DNA of 64,000 nt from Kineosporia aurantiaca JCM 3230. GTDB taxonomy: Bacteria > Actinomycetota > Actinomycetes > Actinomycetales > Kineosporiaceae. This document shows, piece after piece, positions 24,674 through 33,122 of this stretch (within the stretch, counting starts at the first letter, position 1; the number at the start of each line of letters is the position of its first letter). The stretch spans positions 124,001-188,000 of the forward strand of contig JODP01000006.1 in the NCBI GenBank assembly GCA_000719025.1, given 5' to 3'. Position numbers and translations under genes: made by a program. The notes under the pieces were generated by a model that had not been told where the DNA came from, did no database searches, and worked only from the letters and a program-made list of their open reading frames with translations.

Positions 24674-25768
24674 ATGTCCCGTACTCATCCACGTTCCATG
24701 GCCGACCCCGCTCCAGGATCGGTCTTCGGCCCGCAAGGACGTGCCCGCACCGGCCGGTCGCGAACCCAGCCCCTGGTCCTGGCCACCGCCGTCTGGTCGG
24801 TGACCACAGCCCTGGCGGCCTGCCTGGTGGCCCGGCAACGGCACACCAGCACCCAGCTGCGCCGGGCCCTGGCCGCCACCGAACACGCCGGTGCCAGCGA
24901 TCCCCTGACCGGTCTGGGCAACCGGCGGGCCCTGGAGACCGCACTGTGCGGCTCTCATTCGGCTGCAGGGGAGGCAGTTCGCCCGGTTCTCATGGTGGGG
25001 CTGCTGGACCTGAACGACTTCAAGGCGGTCAACGACCGGTACGGGCACGCGGCCGGTGACCTGCTCCTGGTCACCGTCGCCCAGCGCCTGCGCGCCGCCA
25101 TGACCGGACACGGCCTCGTCACCCGGATCGGCGGGGACGAGTTCGTGCTCCTGTGGCACGCGATTCCTGACGGCAAGCCAGGGTACCCACCGGAGCGGGA
25201 GGCTGCCGCGGCCGAGGCCCGGCGCGTCCTGAACCGCATGAGCGGACAGGCGGTCCAGCTCGATGGCCACGAGGTGCGCCCCACCGGCAGCCTCGGGATC
25301 GCGGTGGGCTCGGCCGATGCGCCCCCGGACGCCGACACGGCCCAGGAATACCTGCGCACCGCCGACCTGGCCATGTACGCGGCCAAGCGCCGGGCCCGTG
25401 AAGGCGGGGCACCCGTACACGTCTCACCCGTGCACCTGCACCTGGATCTTCACGGCGAGCGCCGCCAGGGATCACGGACACCGGCCCCGGCCGGGCGATC
25501 GGTCACGGGGCTCGCCACAGCCGGCCCGCAGCTGCCGACGATGCCCAATCGGCCGAAACAGCCGAACCAGAAGGACATGCCGGAACCCGCCGCCTCCTCG
25601 GGTGCGGCGACGTCCCGCGAACCCCTCCAGGCATCGGCGTCCACGCGGGCGGCACGCTCCGCCCCAGCCGGGCATGACCCCGCCGGCCGGACCAGCCGGC
25701 GGCACCTGTTCATCGGTGACTATCGGTCCGCTGCGGCCCGGCACCACGCCACGCCCCTTCCGGGCTGA
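24674..25768 (+). CDS. GGDEF-domain diguanylate cyclase-like protein
   Basis: A 364-residue protein with one hydrophobic segment (about 34-52, VLATAVWSVTTALAACLVA) and a GGDEF domain from about residue 76 (DPLTGLGNRRALE) to about 240. The active-site motif R-I-G-G-D-E-F is intact near residues 151-157, and N-D-F-K-A-V-N-D-R-Y-G-H and L-Y/M-Y-A-A-K-R blocks are present, so c-di-GMP synthesis is likely. No RxxD inhibitory site is visible five residues before GGDEF. The C-terminal 110 residues are low-complexity. ATG 24674 follows GGAAGGA; upstream frame extension is poorly protein-like. A GGDEF gene next to transfer genes suggests c-di-GMP control of the element or host adhesion (inference). 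Confidence 0.85.
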   Translation: MSRTHPRSMADPAPGSVFGPQGRARTGRSRTQPLVLATAVWSVTTALAACLVARQRHTSTQLRRALAATEHAGASDPLTGLGNRRALETALCGSHSAAGEAVRPVLMVGLLDLNDFKAVNDRYGHAAGDLLLVTVAQRLRAAMTGHGLVTRIGGDEFVLLWHAIPDGKPGYPPEREAAAAEARRVLNRMSGQAVQLDGHEVRPTGSLGIAVGSADAPPDADTAQEYLRTADLAMYAAKRRAREGGAPVHVSPVHLHLDLHGERRQGSRTPAPAGRSVTGLATAGPQLPTMPNRPKQPNQKDMPEPAASSGAATSREPLQASASTRAARSAPAGHDPAGRTSRRHLFIGDYRSAAARHHATPLPG

Positions 25769-25877
25769 CCTGCCCGGTCAGTGCGCCAGGCACGAGCGCC
25801 CCCGCGCGCGCCCGCCACCCCTGGCCTCCGGCGTATCCCCTGATCCCGCCGACCACCGGCCGGGACGTCCCTCATCG

Positions 25878-25907
25878 AGCCCACGCACCCCCGGTGCGTG
25901 GGCTTTT
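25878..25907 (+). terminator. rho-independent terminator after GGDEF gene
   Basis: AGCCCACGCACC (25878-25889), loop CCC, exact complement 25893-25904, then a short T-run (GCTTTTCG). Confidence 0.85.
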
Positions 25908-26000
25908 CGCTGTGCCGGCCCTTCGTGGCCGCCATGTCCGGCCACCACCGCACCGACCCGGTGGCCACCCACCGCTCGCCTACCGGCGGCGGATCACCCG

Positions 26001-26032
26001 CGACGGCGGGCCGCACCTGCGGCCCGCCGTCG
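26001..26032 (+). promoter_or_regulatory. 15-bp hairpin upstream of DUF4192-like gene 1
   Basis: CGACGGCGGGCCGCA (26001-26015) and its perfect complement 26018-26032 with a 2-nt centre, followed by TCGTTTGTC and, 31 bp on, ATG 26063. It could be an attenuator or leader structure. Confidence 0.55.
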
Positions 26033-26062
26033 TCGTTTGTCACTGTCTGAAAGGACGCACCC

Positions 26063-27046
26063 ATGACCACATCACGCCCCGACGACGGGCACCCGTTCGA
26101 GCCCGTCGGCCCGCTCAGCGTGCAGGATCTGTGCCAGCAGCTGCTGCACGCCCAGGGTCCGCTGCAGGACGACACCCTCTACGTGCTGTCGGACTTCGGC
26201 CACGCCGCCTTCGTGCAGCTCCTCCCACTGGAGGGAGACCCCGGAGACAGCTGGACCCGCCTCCAGCGCCGGGCCCGGGCGATCGAGGTGGCGGAGGGCC
26301 TGAGCGCCCACCGCACCTTCGTCTTCGCGGCCTCGCTTGCGGCACGGCGCTTCGCCGAGCACCTGCGGCCCCGTCTGGACGCCGAGGGCGGTGGCATCGT
26401 GCACGTCGACGCCACCGGCTGCCGACTCGCCGTCCCGCCGGTAGACGCGAACACCGGTCAGTCAACCCATCTCACCGAGGACGGTACGGCCGAACCGCCC
26501 CCGAGCACCGGGGAGGAGACGGGGCTGGAGAGCCCGGGCTGGCTCTCGCGCAGCGTCCGCGAGCAGAGGCTGGCAGGGCTGCTCGCAGTCCGGGACGCCG
26601 TCAACGTCTCCGCTGCAGCCGATCTCACCGGTGACCAGATCGCCCAGGTCACCGACGCCTTCGCCGACCTGTCGATCCCGATCCGATGCCTGACCTGGAC
26701 CGGCACCGCCGACGAGCGGTTGTGGACCCACCTTGCCCAGAGGGCTCCCGAGCCGGAGCGCACCACCGCCCGCATCCTGCTGGCGAACATCCGTCACCAG
26801 CAAGGGAACCGAACTGGTGCACGGGAGGCCCTGCGGATCAGCGAGGAGGCCGACCTGCTGCGGGCCCTGCAGGACACGCCCGAGCAGACCTTCCGCTCCC
26901 GCGGCGCCCAGGTCGCGCGCCTGTGGTCGAACCCCCTGTTCACCATCGTGGTGCGCTTCGTCCTGCTCGACATGGGCCCGAACGCGATCGCCCTGGCCAT
27001 CGACGAGGCGATGGCCCGCTTCGACGAGCAGGAGCAGCAGCACTGA
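26063..27046 (+). CDS. DUF4192-like paralogue 1
   Basis: A 327-residue soluble protein, first of five related proteins in 26.0-34.6 kb. The shared layout is an N-terminal domain with a core block F-V-F-A-A-S-L-A-A-R-R-F-A-E (about 90-103) and G-G-G-I-V-H-V-D-A-T-G-C-R-L-A-V-P-P, a low-complexity linker, then an R-E-Q-R-L motif and a C-terminal helical domain with I-R-C-L-T-W and L-W-T-H-L-A-Q-R-A-P-E-P, A-R-I-L-L-A-N. The C-terminal pattern is similar to DUF4192, an actinobacterial domain without known activity. ATG 26063 follows GAAAGGA. A hairpin lies just before it and a strong terminator after it, so it is probably monocistronic. Confidence 0.65.
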   Translation: MTTSRPDDGHPFEPVGPLSVQDLCQQLLHAQGPLQDDTLYVLSDFGHAAFVQLLPLEGDPGDSWTRLQRRARAIEVAEGLSAHRTFVFAASLAARRFAEHLRPRLDAEGGGIVHVDATGCRLAVPPVDANTGQSTHLTEDGTAEPPPSTGEETGLESPGWLSRSVREQRLAGLLAVRDAVNVSAAADLTGDQIAQVTDAFADLSIPIRCLTWTGTADERLWTHLAQRAPEPERTTARILLANIRHQQGNRTGAREALRISEEADLLRALQDTPEQTFRSRGAQVARLWSNPLFTIVVRFVLLDMGPNAIALAIDEAMARFDEQEQQH

Positions 27047-27179
27047 GGCCCCTGGGTCCTTGAGGTCTTGAGGCCGTGAGGTCCTGTCCGGACGCCTCCC
27101 GGTCACCGAGCAGAAGGCCCTCATCGCGATACAGGGTGTCTGCCGGCGCACAGGACCGGCAGTTCCTCCGCGCCGCAAG

Positions 27180-27218
27180 CCTTCCCGTCCCTGGTGCCGG
27201 GCACGAGGGACGGGAAGG
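27180..27218 (+). terminator. terminator after paralogue 1
   Basis: CCTTCCCGTCCCT (27180-27192) pairs perfectly with 27206-27218 over a 13-nt loop. Confidence 0.7.
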
Positions 27219-27337
27219 GCGGTGGGCAGGCCCGGGCGCGCGTGCGACTGCTCCCAGGCTGCCGCCGAACACCACACAAACCGTGGCGCCCTGACATCAC
27301 GCCGCTCTCGGGCGGGACGTCAGCCGCCCACATCCCC

Positions 27338-27365
27338 GGCCCGTGCACACCCCCGTGCACGGGCC
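27338..27365 (+). promoter_or_regulatory. hairpin upstream of the amidoligase gene
   Basis: GGCCCGTGCAC (27338-27348) with perfect complement 27355-27365, followed by TTCGTCATGTC. The same hairpin-plus-TTCGTCATGTC layout recurs at 29632-29666, before paralogue 2. Confidence 0.6.
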
Positions 27366-27398
27366 TTCGTCATGTCTGCCACGACACCAGGAGCAATC

Positions 27399-28460
27399 AT
27401 GCCCCGAACGTCTTCCCCCACCACCACGCCCGGGCGTCCCGAGGACCCCGGCGAGCACCGCGATCCACGGCCCGCAGCCGGGGAAGTCGCCCCGCCCGAC
27501 GTCCCCACACCCCTCACCGGTGGCGGGAGCCCGCACCACGCCCAGACCGGGGGCACCGAGCCCTCCGGCGACCGCTTCGATCAGCCAGGCCGGCCCGATC
27601 CGAGCGCGAGCCCCCAGGACGCGTCGCCCGACGCCGATGATGTCGGCACCGTCTACGTCTATTACGGCACCGAGGACGAGGAGAGCGACGACCTTGAGGA
27701 CGACGACCCTGAGGATCACGAGCTCATCCGGCACTACAGCTATGCCCCGGCCTGGTACCCGCGCGGGGACGGGCCGCTGTTCCTGGGTATGGAACTGGAA
27801 CTCGAGGTCGAGGACGGTCGCCTGGACCGGTGTGCTCACCTGGCCGTCGAGGAACTGGGCCAGCTCGGGCATCTGAAGTACGACGGCTCGCTGGAGCACG
27901 GGTTCGAGATGGTCACCCAGCCCTTGTCCTTCGACTGGGCCATGACCGGCTTCCCGTGGTCTCTGCTGGACCGGCTGCACGACGCCGGCTGCCGGGCCGC
28001 CGGAACCGCCGGCATCCACATCCATCTCTCCCGCGCCGGGTTCGCCGGGGACCTGCACGCGTTCCGGTGGCTGAAGTTCATCCACCGCAACCAGGACGAC
28101 GTCGTCGCCTTCGCCGGGCGCCGATCCAGCGAGTACGCGGCCTTCACCGCTGCCGACCGGGACTCGGTGATGACGTACCTGAAATCTCGTGCCTGGCCCG
28201 GCGAGCGGTACCGGGCGGTCAACCTCTGTAACGCGGACACGTTCGAGCTGCGGGTCTTCGCCTCCAGCCTGGATCCCGCCACGGTCCAGGCGTTCTGGGG
28301 CTTCGCCGACGCCTCCGTGGAGTACACCCGGGCCCTGAGCGTGGCCGACATCCGCGAGCGCGACGGCTGGTCGTGGCAGGCCTTCCGGACCTGGGCCGCA
28401 GCCGACCACCGCTACGAGGCGCTGACCGCGCGGTGTGAGGAGACCTCATGTGCCTGCTGA
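27399..28460 (+). CDS. amidoligase-family (COOH-NH2 ligase) protein
   Basis: A 353-residue protein of the amidoligase (glutamate-cysteine ligase-like COOH-NH2 ligase) family. The first 110 residues are disordered and acidic. The ligase domain begins with L-F-L-G-M-E-L-E-L-E-V-E (about 127-138), the metal/ATP-binding pattern of the family. K-Y-D-G-S-L-E-H-G-F-E-M-V-T (about 159-172) and T-A-G-I-H-I-H-L-S-R (about 201-210) supply further conserved acidic and His residues. Such enzymes form amide or peptide bonds using ATP. I chose ATG 27399 because AGGAG precedes it at 27389; an earlier ATG at 27372 lacks a site. The gene overlaps the following glutamine amidotransferase by 13 bp, so ammonia from glutamine may be a substrate (inference). 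Confidence 0.8.
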   Translation: MPRTSSPTTTPGRPEDPGEHRDPRPAAGEVAPPDVPTPLTGGGSPHHAQTGGTEPSGDRFDQPGRPDPSASPQDASPDADDVGTVYVYYGTEDEESDDLEDDDPEDHELIRHYSYAPAWYPRGDGPLFLGMELELEVEDGRLDRCAHLAVEELGQLGHLKYDGSLEHGFEMVTQPLSFDWAMTGFPWSLLDRLHDAGCRAAGTAGIHIHLSRAGFAGDLHAFRWLKFIHRNQDDVVAFAGRRSSEYAAFTAADRDSVMTYLKSRAWPGERYRAVNLCNADTFELRVFASSLDPATVQAFWGFADASVEYTRALSVADIRERDGWSWQAFRTWAAADHRYEALTARCEETSCAC

Positions 28461-29233
28461 CCTATCTGCCGCCCGGCGTCCAGCCGGATCTGGAGGCCCT
28501 GAGCAACGGGGCCAGCTGGAATGAGGACGGGCACGGGTACGCGATCGTCGCCGGCCGGCGCCTGATCGTGCGCCGGAGCATGGACGGCGAGGCCCTCATC
28601 CAGCGGTTCGCGCACGAGCGCGCACGACTGGCTGACGGGCCGGCCCTGTTCCACTCCCGTCTGGCCACGCACGGGTCGCTCGGGCAGGACAACTGCCACC
28701 CCTTCGCGGTCGCGGGTGATGCCCGGACCGTGATCGCCCACAACGGCATCCTGCCCGAGGAGGTCCAGCCCCGGCCCGGTGACGTTCGCTCCGACACCCG
28801 CATCTGCGCCGAGGACTTCATGCCCCGCCTCGGCTCGATGCGCGTGGCACGCCACCGTAACCGGCTCCAGCAGTGGATGGGCATCAGCAACAAGATGCTC
28901 ATCCTCACCGCCGATCCGCGGTTCCGGGAGTCGGCCTACCTGCTCAACGAGCATCTGGGCCACTGGGACGAGGGCATCTGGTACTCCAACCGGGACTACC
29001 TGTTCCCGTTCTGGGAGGAGGCCTTCGTCCCGGCGATCACCCAAACCGTCCGGGACGACCGGGCTGCCCAGGGCGGCCAGGACGCCCGGTTCGCCGGGAT
29101 GTCCCGGTGCCCCTTCTGCCTCGCGGACCTCGACCCCGAGCGGGACGACTGCGCCCTGTGCGGAACCTGTTTCACCTGCTGGGGTGCGACCCCATGCCGG
29201 TGCCGCACGTCGAAGCCCGGGGGCAGCCAGTGA
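28448..29233 (+). CDS. class II glutamine amidotransferase with zinc ribbon
   Basis: A 261-residue Ntn-hydrolase-type glutaminase. The protein starts M-C-L-L-T-Y, so Cys2 becomes the N-terminal nucleophile after Met removal. L-F-H-S-R-L-A-T-H-G-S and D-N-C-H-P-F (about 65-85) and V-I-A-H-N-G-I-L (about 95-102) are the conserved glutamine-binding motifs of class II amidotransferases. The C-terminal 40 residues add a Cys-rich zinc-ribbon (C-P-F-C, then C-A-L-C-G-T-C-F-T-C and P-C-R-C). ATG 28448 follows GAGGAGA. It overlaps both neighbours, which makes an amidoligase-glutaminase-small protein operon, a pairing known from comparative studies of amidoligases. Confidence 0.85.
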   Translation: MCLLTYLPPGVQPDLEALSNGASWNEDGHGYAIVAGRRLIVRRSMDGEALIQRFAHERARLADGPALFHSRLATHGSLGQDNCHPFAVAGDARTVIAHNGILPEEVQPRPGDVRSDTRICAEDFMPRLGSMRVARHRNRLQQWMGISNKMLILTADPRFRESAYLLNEHLGHWDEGIWYSNRDYLFPFWEEAFVPAITQTVRDDRAAQGGQDARFAGMSRCPFCLADLDPERDDCALCGTCFTCWGATPCRCRTSKPGGSQ

Positions 29234-29487
29234 CCAGCGGTGCTCAGGCCAGCGGGGAAACGGTGATGCGCAAAGTGCGGACTTCCGAGATCTCTGGGCC
29301 GGCCGAGTATGTCGGCGCCAGCGGCAACGCCAACCCCACCTGGCGGGTGCGCCTCGACGACGGCACGGCCTTCCTGACCGTCACCGACGGCCAGGTCGGC
29401 TACGGGATCAACAACCCCGAGGTGTTCGGCGAGGTCGAGGTGACGCTGCGGCAGAGCCGCATCATCCGTATCCGGGCCACCGGGTGA
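29230..29487 (+). CDS. small protein of the amidoligase operon
   Basis: An 85-residue protein. GTG 29230 overlaps the amidotransferase stop (GTGA); ATG 29266 is an alternative start. Residues about 13-80 read as a compact beta-rich domain (V-R-T-S-E-I, T-W-R-V-R-L-D-D-G-T-A-F, V-G-Y-G-I-N-N-P-E, V-E-V-T-L-R-Q-S-R-I-I-R-I). I recognise no family. Its coupling to the two enzymes suggests a binding partner or the substrate of the ligation (inference). Confidence 0.65.
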   Translation: MTSGAQASGETVMRKVRTSEISGPAEYVGASGNANPTWRVRLDDGTAFLTVTDGQVGYGINNPEVFGEVEVTLRQSRIIRIRATG

Positions 29488-29631
29488 GCTCGCTCATCCC
29501 GTCCTGAAAGGCCGCGTCCGTCAAAAGAACACCGGCGGCGCGGTGGCGCACGACACCGATGGGGAGCCGAGCGTCCGCTACCCGGGCAGAACCCGTCGGC
29601 CGCCCCTTGAGATCCCACCGGATGTTCGACC

Positions 29632-29656
29632 AGGCAGGCCCTCTCGTGGCCTGCCT
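29632..29656 (+). promoter_or_regulatory. hairpin upstream of DUF4192-like gene 2
   Basis: AGGCAGGCC (29632-29640) pairs with GGCCTGCCT (29648-29656), followed by TCGTCATGTC as at 27366. The gene starts 68 bp later. Confidence 0.55.
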
Positions 29657-29723
29657 TCGTCATGTCAGGCCCGGCCTGACTGGCCCAACCAATCCCGAAC
29701 AATTCTCATCGAAAGGAATCACC

Positions 29724-30776
29724 ATGCATGCCGTCCATCACGGCGGCGGCTCGCCCATGGAGCTGCGCGAGCTGCACCAGGCCGTCGTCCACTACCACCA
29801 TCCCTACGCATCCCCCGGGTACGTCTTCCTGGTGGCCGATCTCGGCCCGCTCGCCCGGGTCGACCCGCTGTCGGTCCATGAGACGAGCGGGCGGGCCTGG
29901 CAGAAGGGACTGCGCTCCTCCCAGCGGGCCACGACCGCCGCCGGGTTCAGCCTCCGGCGCGGCTACGTGTTCGCCTACTCACCGCAGGCCCGCCAGTTCG
30001 CCGAGACCCTCCGGGAGAAGGTCGAAGCCGATGGCTGGGTGATCGTCCACGCCGACCGGACCGGCTGCCGGGTGGCCGTCCCGCCCGCCATCTTGGGTAG
30101 TGAGGCCATCGACACCCCCGAGACCGCTTCGGGGACAGACACAGTCCCGGGGGCAAGGACGGGGACTGGCTCCGAGACAGTGGCCGAACCCGGCGATGCC
30201 CCGACGGTCGATGTCCCGGGCGCCGATGCTGAGGACTGGCTGTCGATCTCGGTCCGCGAGCAGCGCCTGAACGCCCTGCAGGCGGCACGGCAGGTCTTCC
30301 TCCAGACGCTGCAGAGCCCGCAGGCCCAGCTGCCCAAGCTGTCAGGGGAGCAGATGGCGGCGGTGCACGACGCCCTGAGCGACATCGTCGTCCAGGTCAG
30401 CTGCCTGACCTGGAGGGACGCGGCCTCGGTGCAGATGTGGCGGCACATCAGCGCCGTCAGCCCCGGACGGCTGGGCGCCGTCGCCAGCGCGGTGCTGGCC
30501 TGCACTCTGTATCAGCGCGGCGAACAGGACGAGGCGGTGGGCGCTCTCGAGAAGGCCCACCAGGTCGTCCACGCGGGCCTGGCCGCCGAAAACAGCCCCG
30601 CCGGTTCTGCCGGCCCGGTGCTGACCACCGACGCCGGGTACGGGCCGATCGCCCTGCTGGCGGGGCTGGTCAACATCGTCGCGCAGATCCTGGTCCACCA
30701 GTTCGACCAGTTCGCCATCGACGAACTCGTCCAGGACAGCGTGCGGGCCGAGGAAGAGCTCGAGAAGTACCGCTAG
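29724..30776 (+). CDS. DUF4192-like paralogue 2
   Basis: A 350-residue protein and the most complete member of the array. It shares with paralogue 1 the core Y-V-F-A-Y-S-P-Q-A-R-Q-F-A-E, D-G-W-V-I-V-H-A-D-R-T-G-C-R-V-A-V-P-P, then D-W-L-S-I-S-V-R-E-Q-R-L-N-A-L-Q. The C-terminal helical part reads V-H-D-A-L-S-D-I-V-V-Q-V-S-C-L-T-W and ends E-E-E-L-E-K-Y-R. ATG 29724 follows AAAGGAA. Linker and last 70 residues differ most between paralogues. No catalytic residues stand out, so a structural or regulatory role is as likely as an enzymatic one. Confidence 0.65.
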   Translation: MHAVHHGGGSPMELRELHQAVVHYHHPYASPGYVFLVADLGPLARVDPLSVHETSGRAWQKGLRSSQRATTAAGFSLRRGYVFAYSPQARQFAETLREKVEADGWVIVHADRTGCRVAVPPAILGSEAIDTPETASGTDTVPGARTGTGSETVAEPGDAPTVDVPGADAEDWLSISVREQRLNALQAARQVFLQTLQSPQAQLPKLSGEQMAAVHDALSDIVVQVSCLTWRDAASVQMWRHISAVSPGRLGAVASAVLACTLYQRGEQDEAVGALEKAHQVVHAGLAAENSPAGSAGPVLTTDAGYGPIALLAGLVNIVAQILVHQFDQFAIDELVQDSVRAEEELEKYR

Positions 30777-30878
30777 GGGCACACCCGGCATCCGCCCGGC
30801 TCCGTCGCGTCCCCTATCGGACCGAGCGCCGGATCTGGTGTCGGATCTGGCTCCGGATTACTGACCTACCCGAAGACG

Positions 30879-30915
30879 CCGGTGCGAGCGGTTCTTTCCG
30901 ATCCGCTCGCACCGG
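30879..30915 (+). promoter_or_regulatory. hairpin between paralogues 2 and 3
   Basis: CCGGTGCGAGCGG (30879-30891) and its perfect complement 30903-30915 over an 11-nt loop containing TTCTTTCC. It is either a terminator of paralogue 2 or a leader structure of paralogue 3. Confidence 0.6.
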
Positions 30916-31003
30916 CCGGGACCGGCCATCCCACGCCCGCCTCCGGGGCACATCACACGAGGCGCCCCGCACATGTCAACCATCACCCGACAAGGAGAAC
31001 ACC

Positions 31004-31834
31004 ATGCCACCCACGGAAAACCACCCGTCCCAGGACCCAGTCACCACCCCGGGCCAAGCACCCGACGAGGGCTCACCCGCCAGCTGGCCTCAGCCCGCAC
31101 CAGAGAGCCGGATCCACGAGCAGACCACACTGGCGGCCCTGCGGGACATGCTCATCGCCACCCACCGGGCGGCCGAACGCCCCCAGGAAGTCTTCGCGGT
31201 CGCGGTCATCAACGGCGCGGCCTACGTCCAGCCGGTGCACCTGCCCGACCCAGAATCCGACCCACAACGCGGCCCAGAGCCTGACGCCGGCCAGGTCACG
31301 GTTCCCGGTCACGACCGTGACCAGGCAGCCCCGGCCGCCCCGGACCTGGTCGCCGGTCCTGGTGTGGGCCGCAGCTCGAGCCAAGGCCCCAGCACACCCC
31401 AGGGATCCTGGAGCGCGGTCGAGGCCGACCTCACCGCCGTCGCGGGGGAGCAGGGCACCGACATCGACGTGGTCTACCTCTTCGCCTTCTCCGACCGGGC
31501 ACGCGCCTACGGCGAGGAGGTCGTACGCGGGCGGCGCATCCTCCCCGTCACGCTTGTGCAGGGCCTGTCCGGTGTCCTGGACGTCGCCGCCGTGGGCCCG
31601 GACCGCGATGACGCCGGCCAGCATCGCGCGGCCGCTCCGACCTCCGGGGCTCCCGTGGGGAGTACCCCGGGGCCGGCCAGCAGGACCTATCGCCTAGCCG
31701 TGACCGTCCTGGAGCCCGGCCACGACGAGGACGCGACCCAGGTGCTGTTCGACGTCGTCCTGGACGTGCGGCTCGATCAGCGCCAGGTGATGGCGCTCTC
31801 GCAGGCTCTGCACCGCTCGAGCGCGGGGGAGTGA
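31004..31834 (+). CDS. DUF4192-like paralogue 3 (divergent, shorter)
   Basis: A 276-residue protein. ATG 31004 follows AAGGAGA. Residues about 40-90 align with the family N-terminus (A-L-R-D-M-L-I-A-T-H-R-A-A-E-R-P-Q-E-V-F-A-V-A-V). The central block Y-L-F-A-F-S-D-R-A-R-A-Y-G-E-E-V (about 158-173) is the equivalent of YVFAYS in paralogue 2. The C-terminal helical domain with C-L-T-W is missing; instead the protein ends V-L-D-V-R-L-D-Q-R-Q-V-M-A-L-S-Q-A-L-H-R. So it keeps only the first module. Membership is by pattern and position. Confidence 0.55.
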   Translation: MPPTENHPSQDPVTTPGQAPDEGSPASWPQPAPESRIHEQTTLAALRDMLIATHRAAERPQEVFAVAVINGAAYVQPVHLPDPESDPQRGPEPDAGQVTVPGHDRDQAAPAAPDLVAGPGVGRSSSQGPSTPQGSWSAVEADLTAVAGEQGTDIDVVYLFAFSDRARAYGEEVVRGRRILPVTLVQGLSGVLDVAAVGPDRDDAGQHRAAAPTSGAPVGSTPGPASRTYRLAVTVLEPGHDEDATQVLFDVVLDVRLDQRQVMALSQALHRSSAGE

Positions 31835-32192
31835 GGGTGCAGCGAGCGTCCCAGCGATCAGCGGACCCCGCACCGCAGGCTCCGACTGCCGCATGGCCCC
31901 GTGGCGGCGAGGGCAGTGTCCTGGCGCTCCGACCGGTGCGCGTCGCCGCCGGGCACCGCCGTCCACGTCGTGGCGACCTGGATCGTCACCGCTCGCAAGG
32001 GTCGGCTGATCACGGCCAGACACCCCGCCGTGCCGGGCGTCGGATCAGCTGCGGCGTGCTCAGGCCGTCCGTGCAGCCACCCGCGATGGCCAGGCCCACC
32101 CGTCCCTGCGGACAGGCCAGGCCCGGACCGTCCGCCCGGCCAGAACGCCGGGTCCCTCCATCCCCCCTCACCATCAATGAAAGAGGCTCATC
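31835..32192. other. spacer between paralogues 3 and 4
   Basis: 358 bp without a supported gene. Unlike most spacers of the array I see no long perfect hairpin here. Confidence 0.4.
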
Positions 32193-33122
32193 GTGATCGC
32201 ATCACGCCGTCCCCAGCGCCGGAACGGGTTTCCGGCGTTCTCAGGAAGGTCGGGTGCCGGTGCTGCTGTCGCTGCGATCGCCGGTATCCACCATCGCCTC
32301 ACCGCCTCCTACGACGCCCTGGACCGGCCGCAGGACGTGTTCGTCGTCGCCTTCCTCGGGACCGGTGCTTGCGTGCTGACCCTGTCGGTGGAGGAGGTAC
32401 AACCCACCACCTGGGGGAGAATCTCGGGACTGAGCCAGGAGATGGCCGGGCTGATCGGGCGCATCCAGCACACGTACGTGTTCGCGTACTCCCGCCGGGC
32501 CCGCGAGGCCGCCGACCGCGTCCGGCGGATGATCCGGGCGGACGGCTGGTCCTTGGTCCACGCCGATGACACCGGCTTCCGGATCGTGGCTGACGCCTCC
32601 ACCGGGCGGCGCATCCCGGAACCAACCCGGCGCAGAGCCTTGCTGGGCGCACCGGTCCGACAGCAACGGTATGCGCTGCTGGAGAACGCCCGCTCGCTGC
32701 TAGAGGCCGATCCCCGGGCCCAGCTCGGCCAGGCCGACCTGGCAGCGGTGACCGACGCCCTGTCCGACGAGGCCGTCGCAGTCAGGTGCCTTCCCTGGCA
32801 TGAGGCCGCGGCGGTCCAATTGTGGCGGCAGGCAGCCGGATCGAGCGACCTGCCCGCGCGGATCCTCGCCCGGGCCCTGCTCGCGGGTGCCCTGAGCCAG
32901 CAGAACGATGTCCCCGGTGCCCACACCGAACTGCGCTCAGCGGTGGAGCAGGCCGGGCGCGGGCCGTGGGACACCACAGCTCCTGGACCTGGTCACCCGG
33001 ATCGTCGTGCACCGGCTGAACCACACCACGGTCAGCGCCATGTCCCGCTCCGCCCCTACATCGACAGGGACGGTGCCCCGGGCCATCTCCAGGACGGACA
33101 GGAGCCTCATCATCAGAACTGA
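32193..33122 (+). pseudogene. DUF4192-like paralogue 4, frameshifted near 3' end
   Basis: GTG 32193 (GAAAGAGG upstream) opens a frame with all family blocks: L-D-R-P-Q-D-V-F-V-V-A-F, Y-V-F-A-Y-S-R-R-A-R-E-A-A, D-G-W-S-L-V-H-A-D-D-T-G-F, then V-R-Q-Q-R-Y-A-L-L and V-T-D-A-L-S-D-E-A-V-A-V-R-C-L-P-W. From about 32960 this frame becomes Pro/His-rich nonsense to 33122. In another frame the sequence L-L-D-L-V-T-R-I-V-V-H-R-L-N-H appears, matching the A-L-L-A-G-L-V-N-I-V-A-Q-I-L-V-H segment of paralogue 2. A single-base indel near 32960 explains this. About 255 native residues remain, so partial function is possible; an error in the sequence would give the same picture. Confidence 0.6.

Noticed and set aside
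27297..28409. Minus-strand frame opposite the amidoligase gene
   Set aside because: Gly/Val-rich shadow; amidoligase motifs are on the plus strand.
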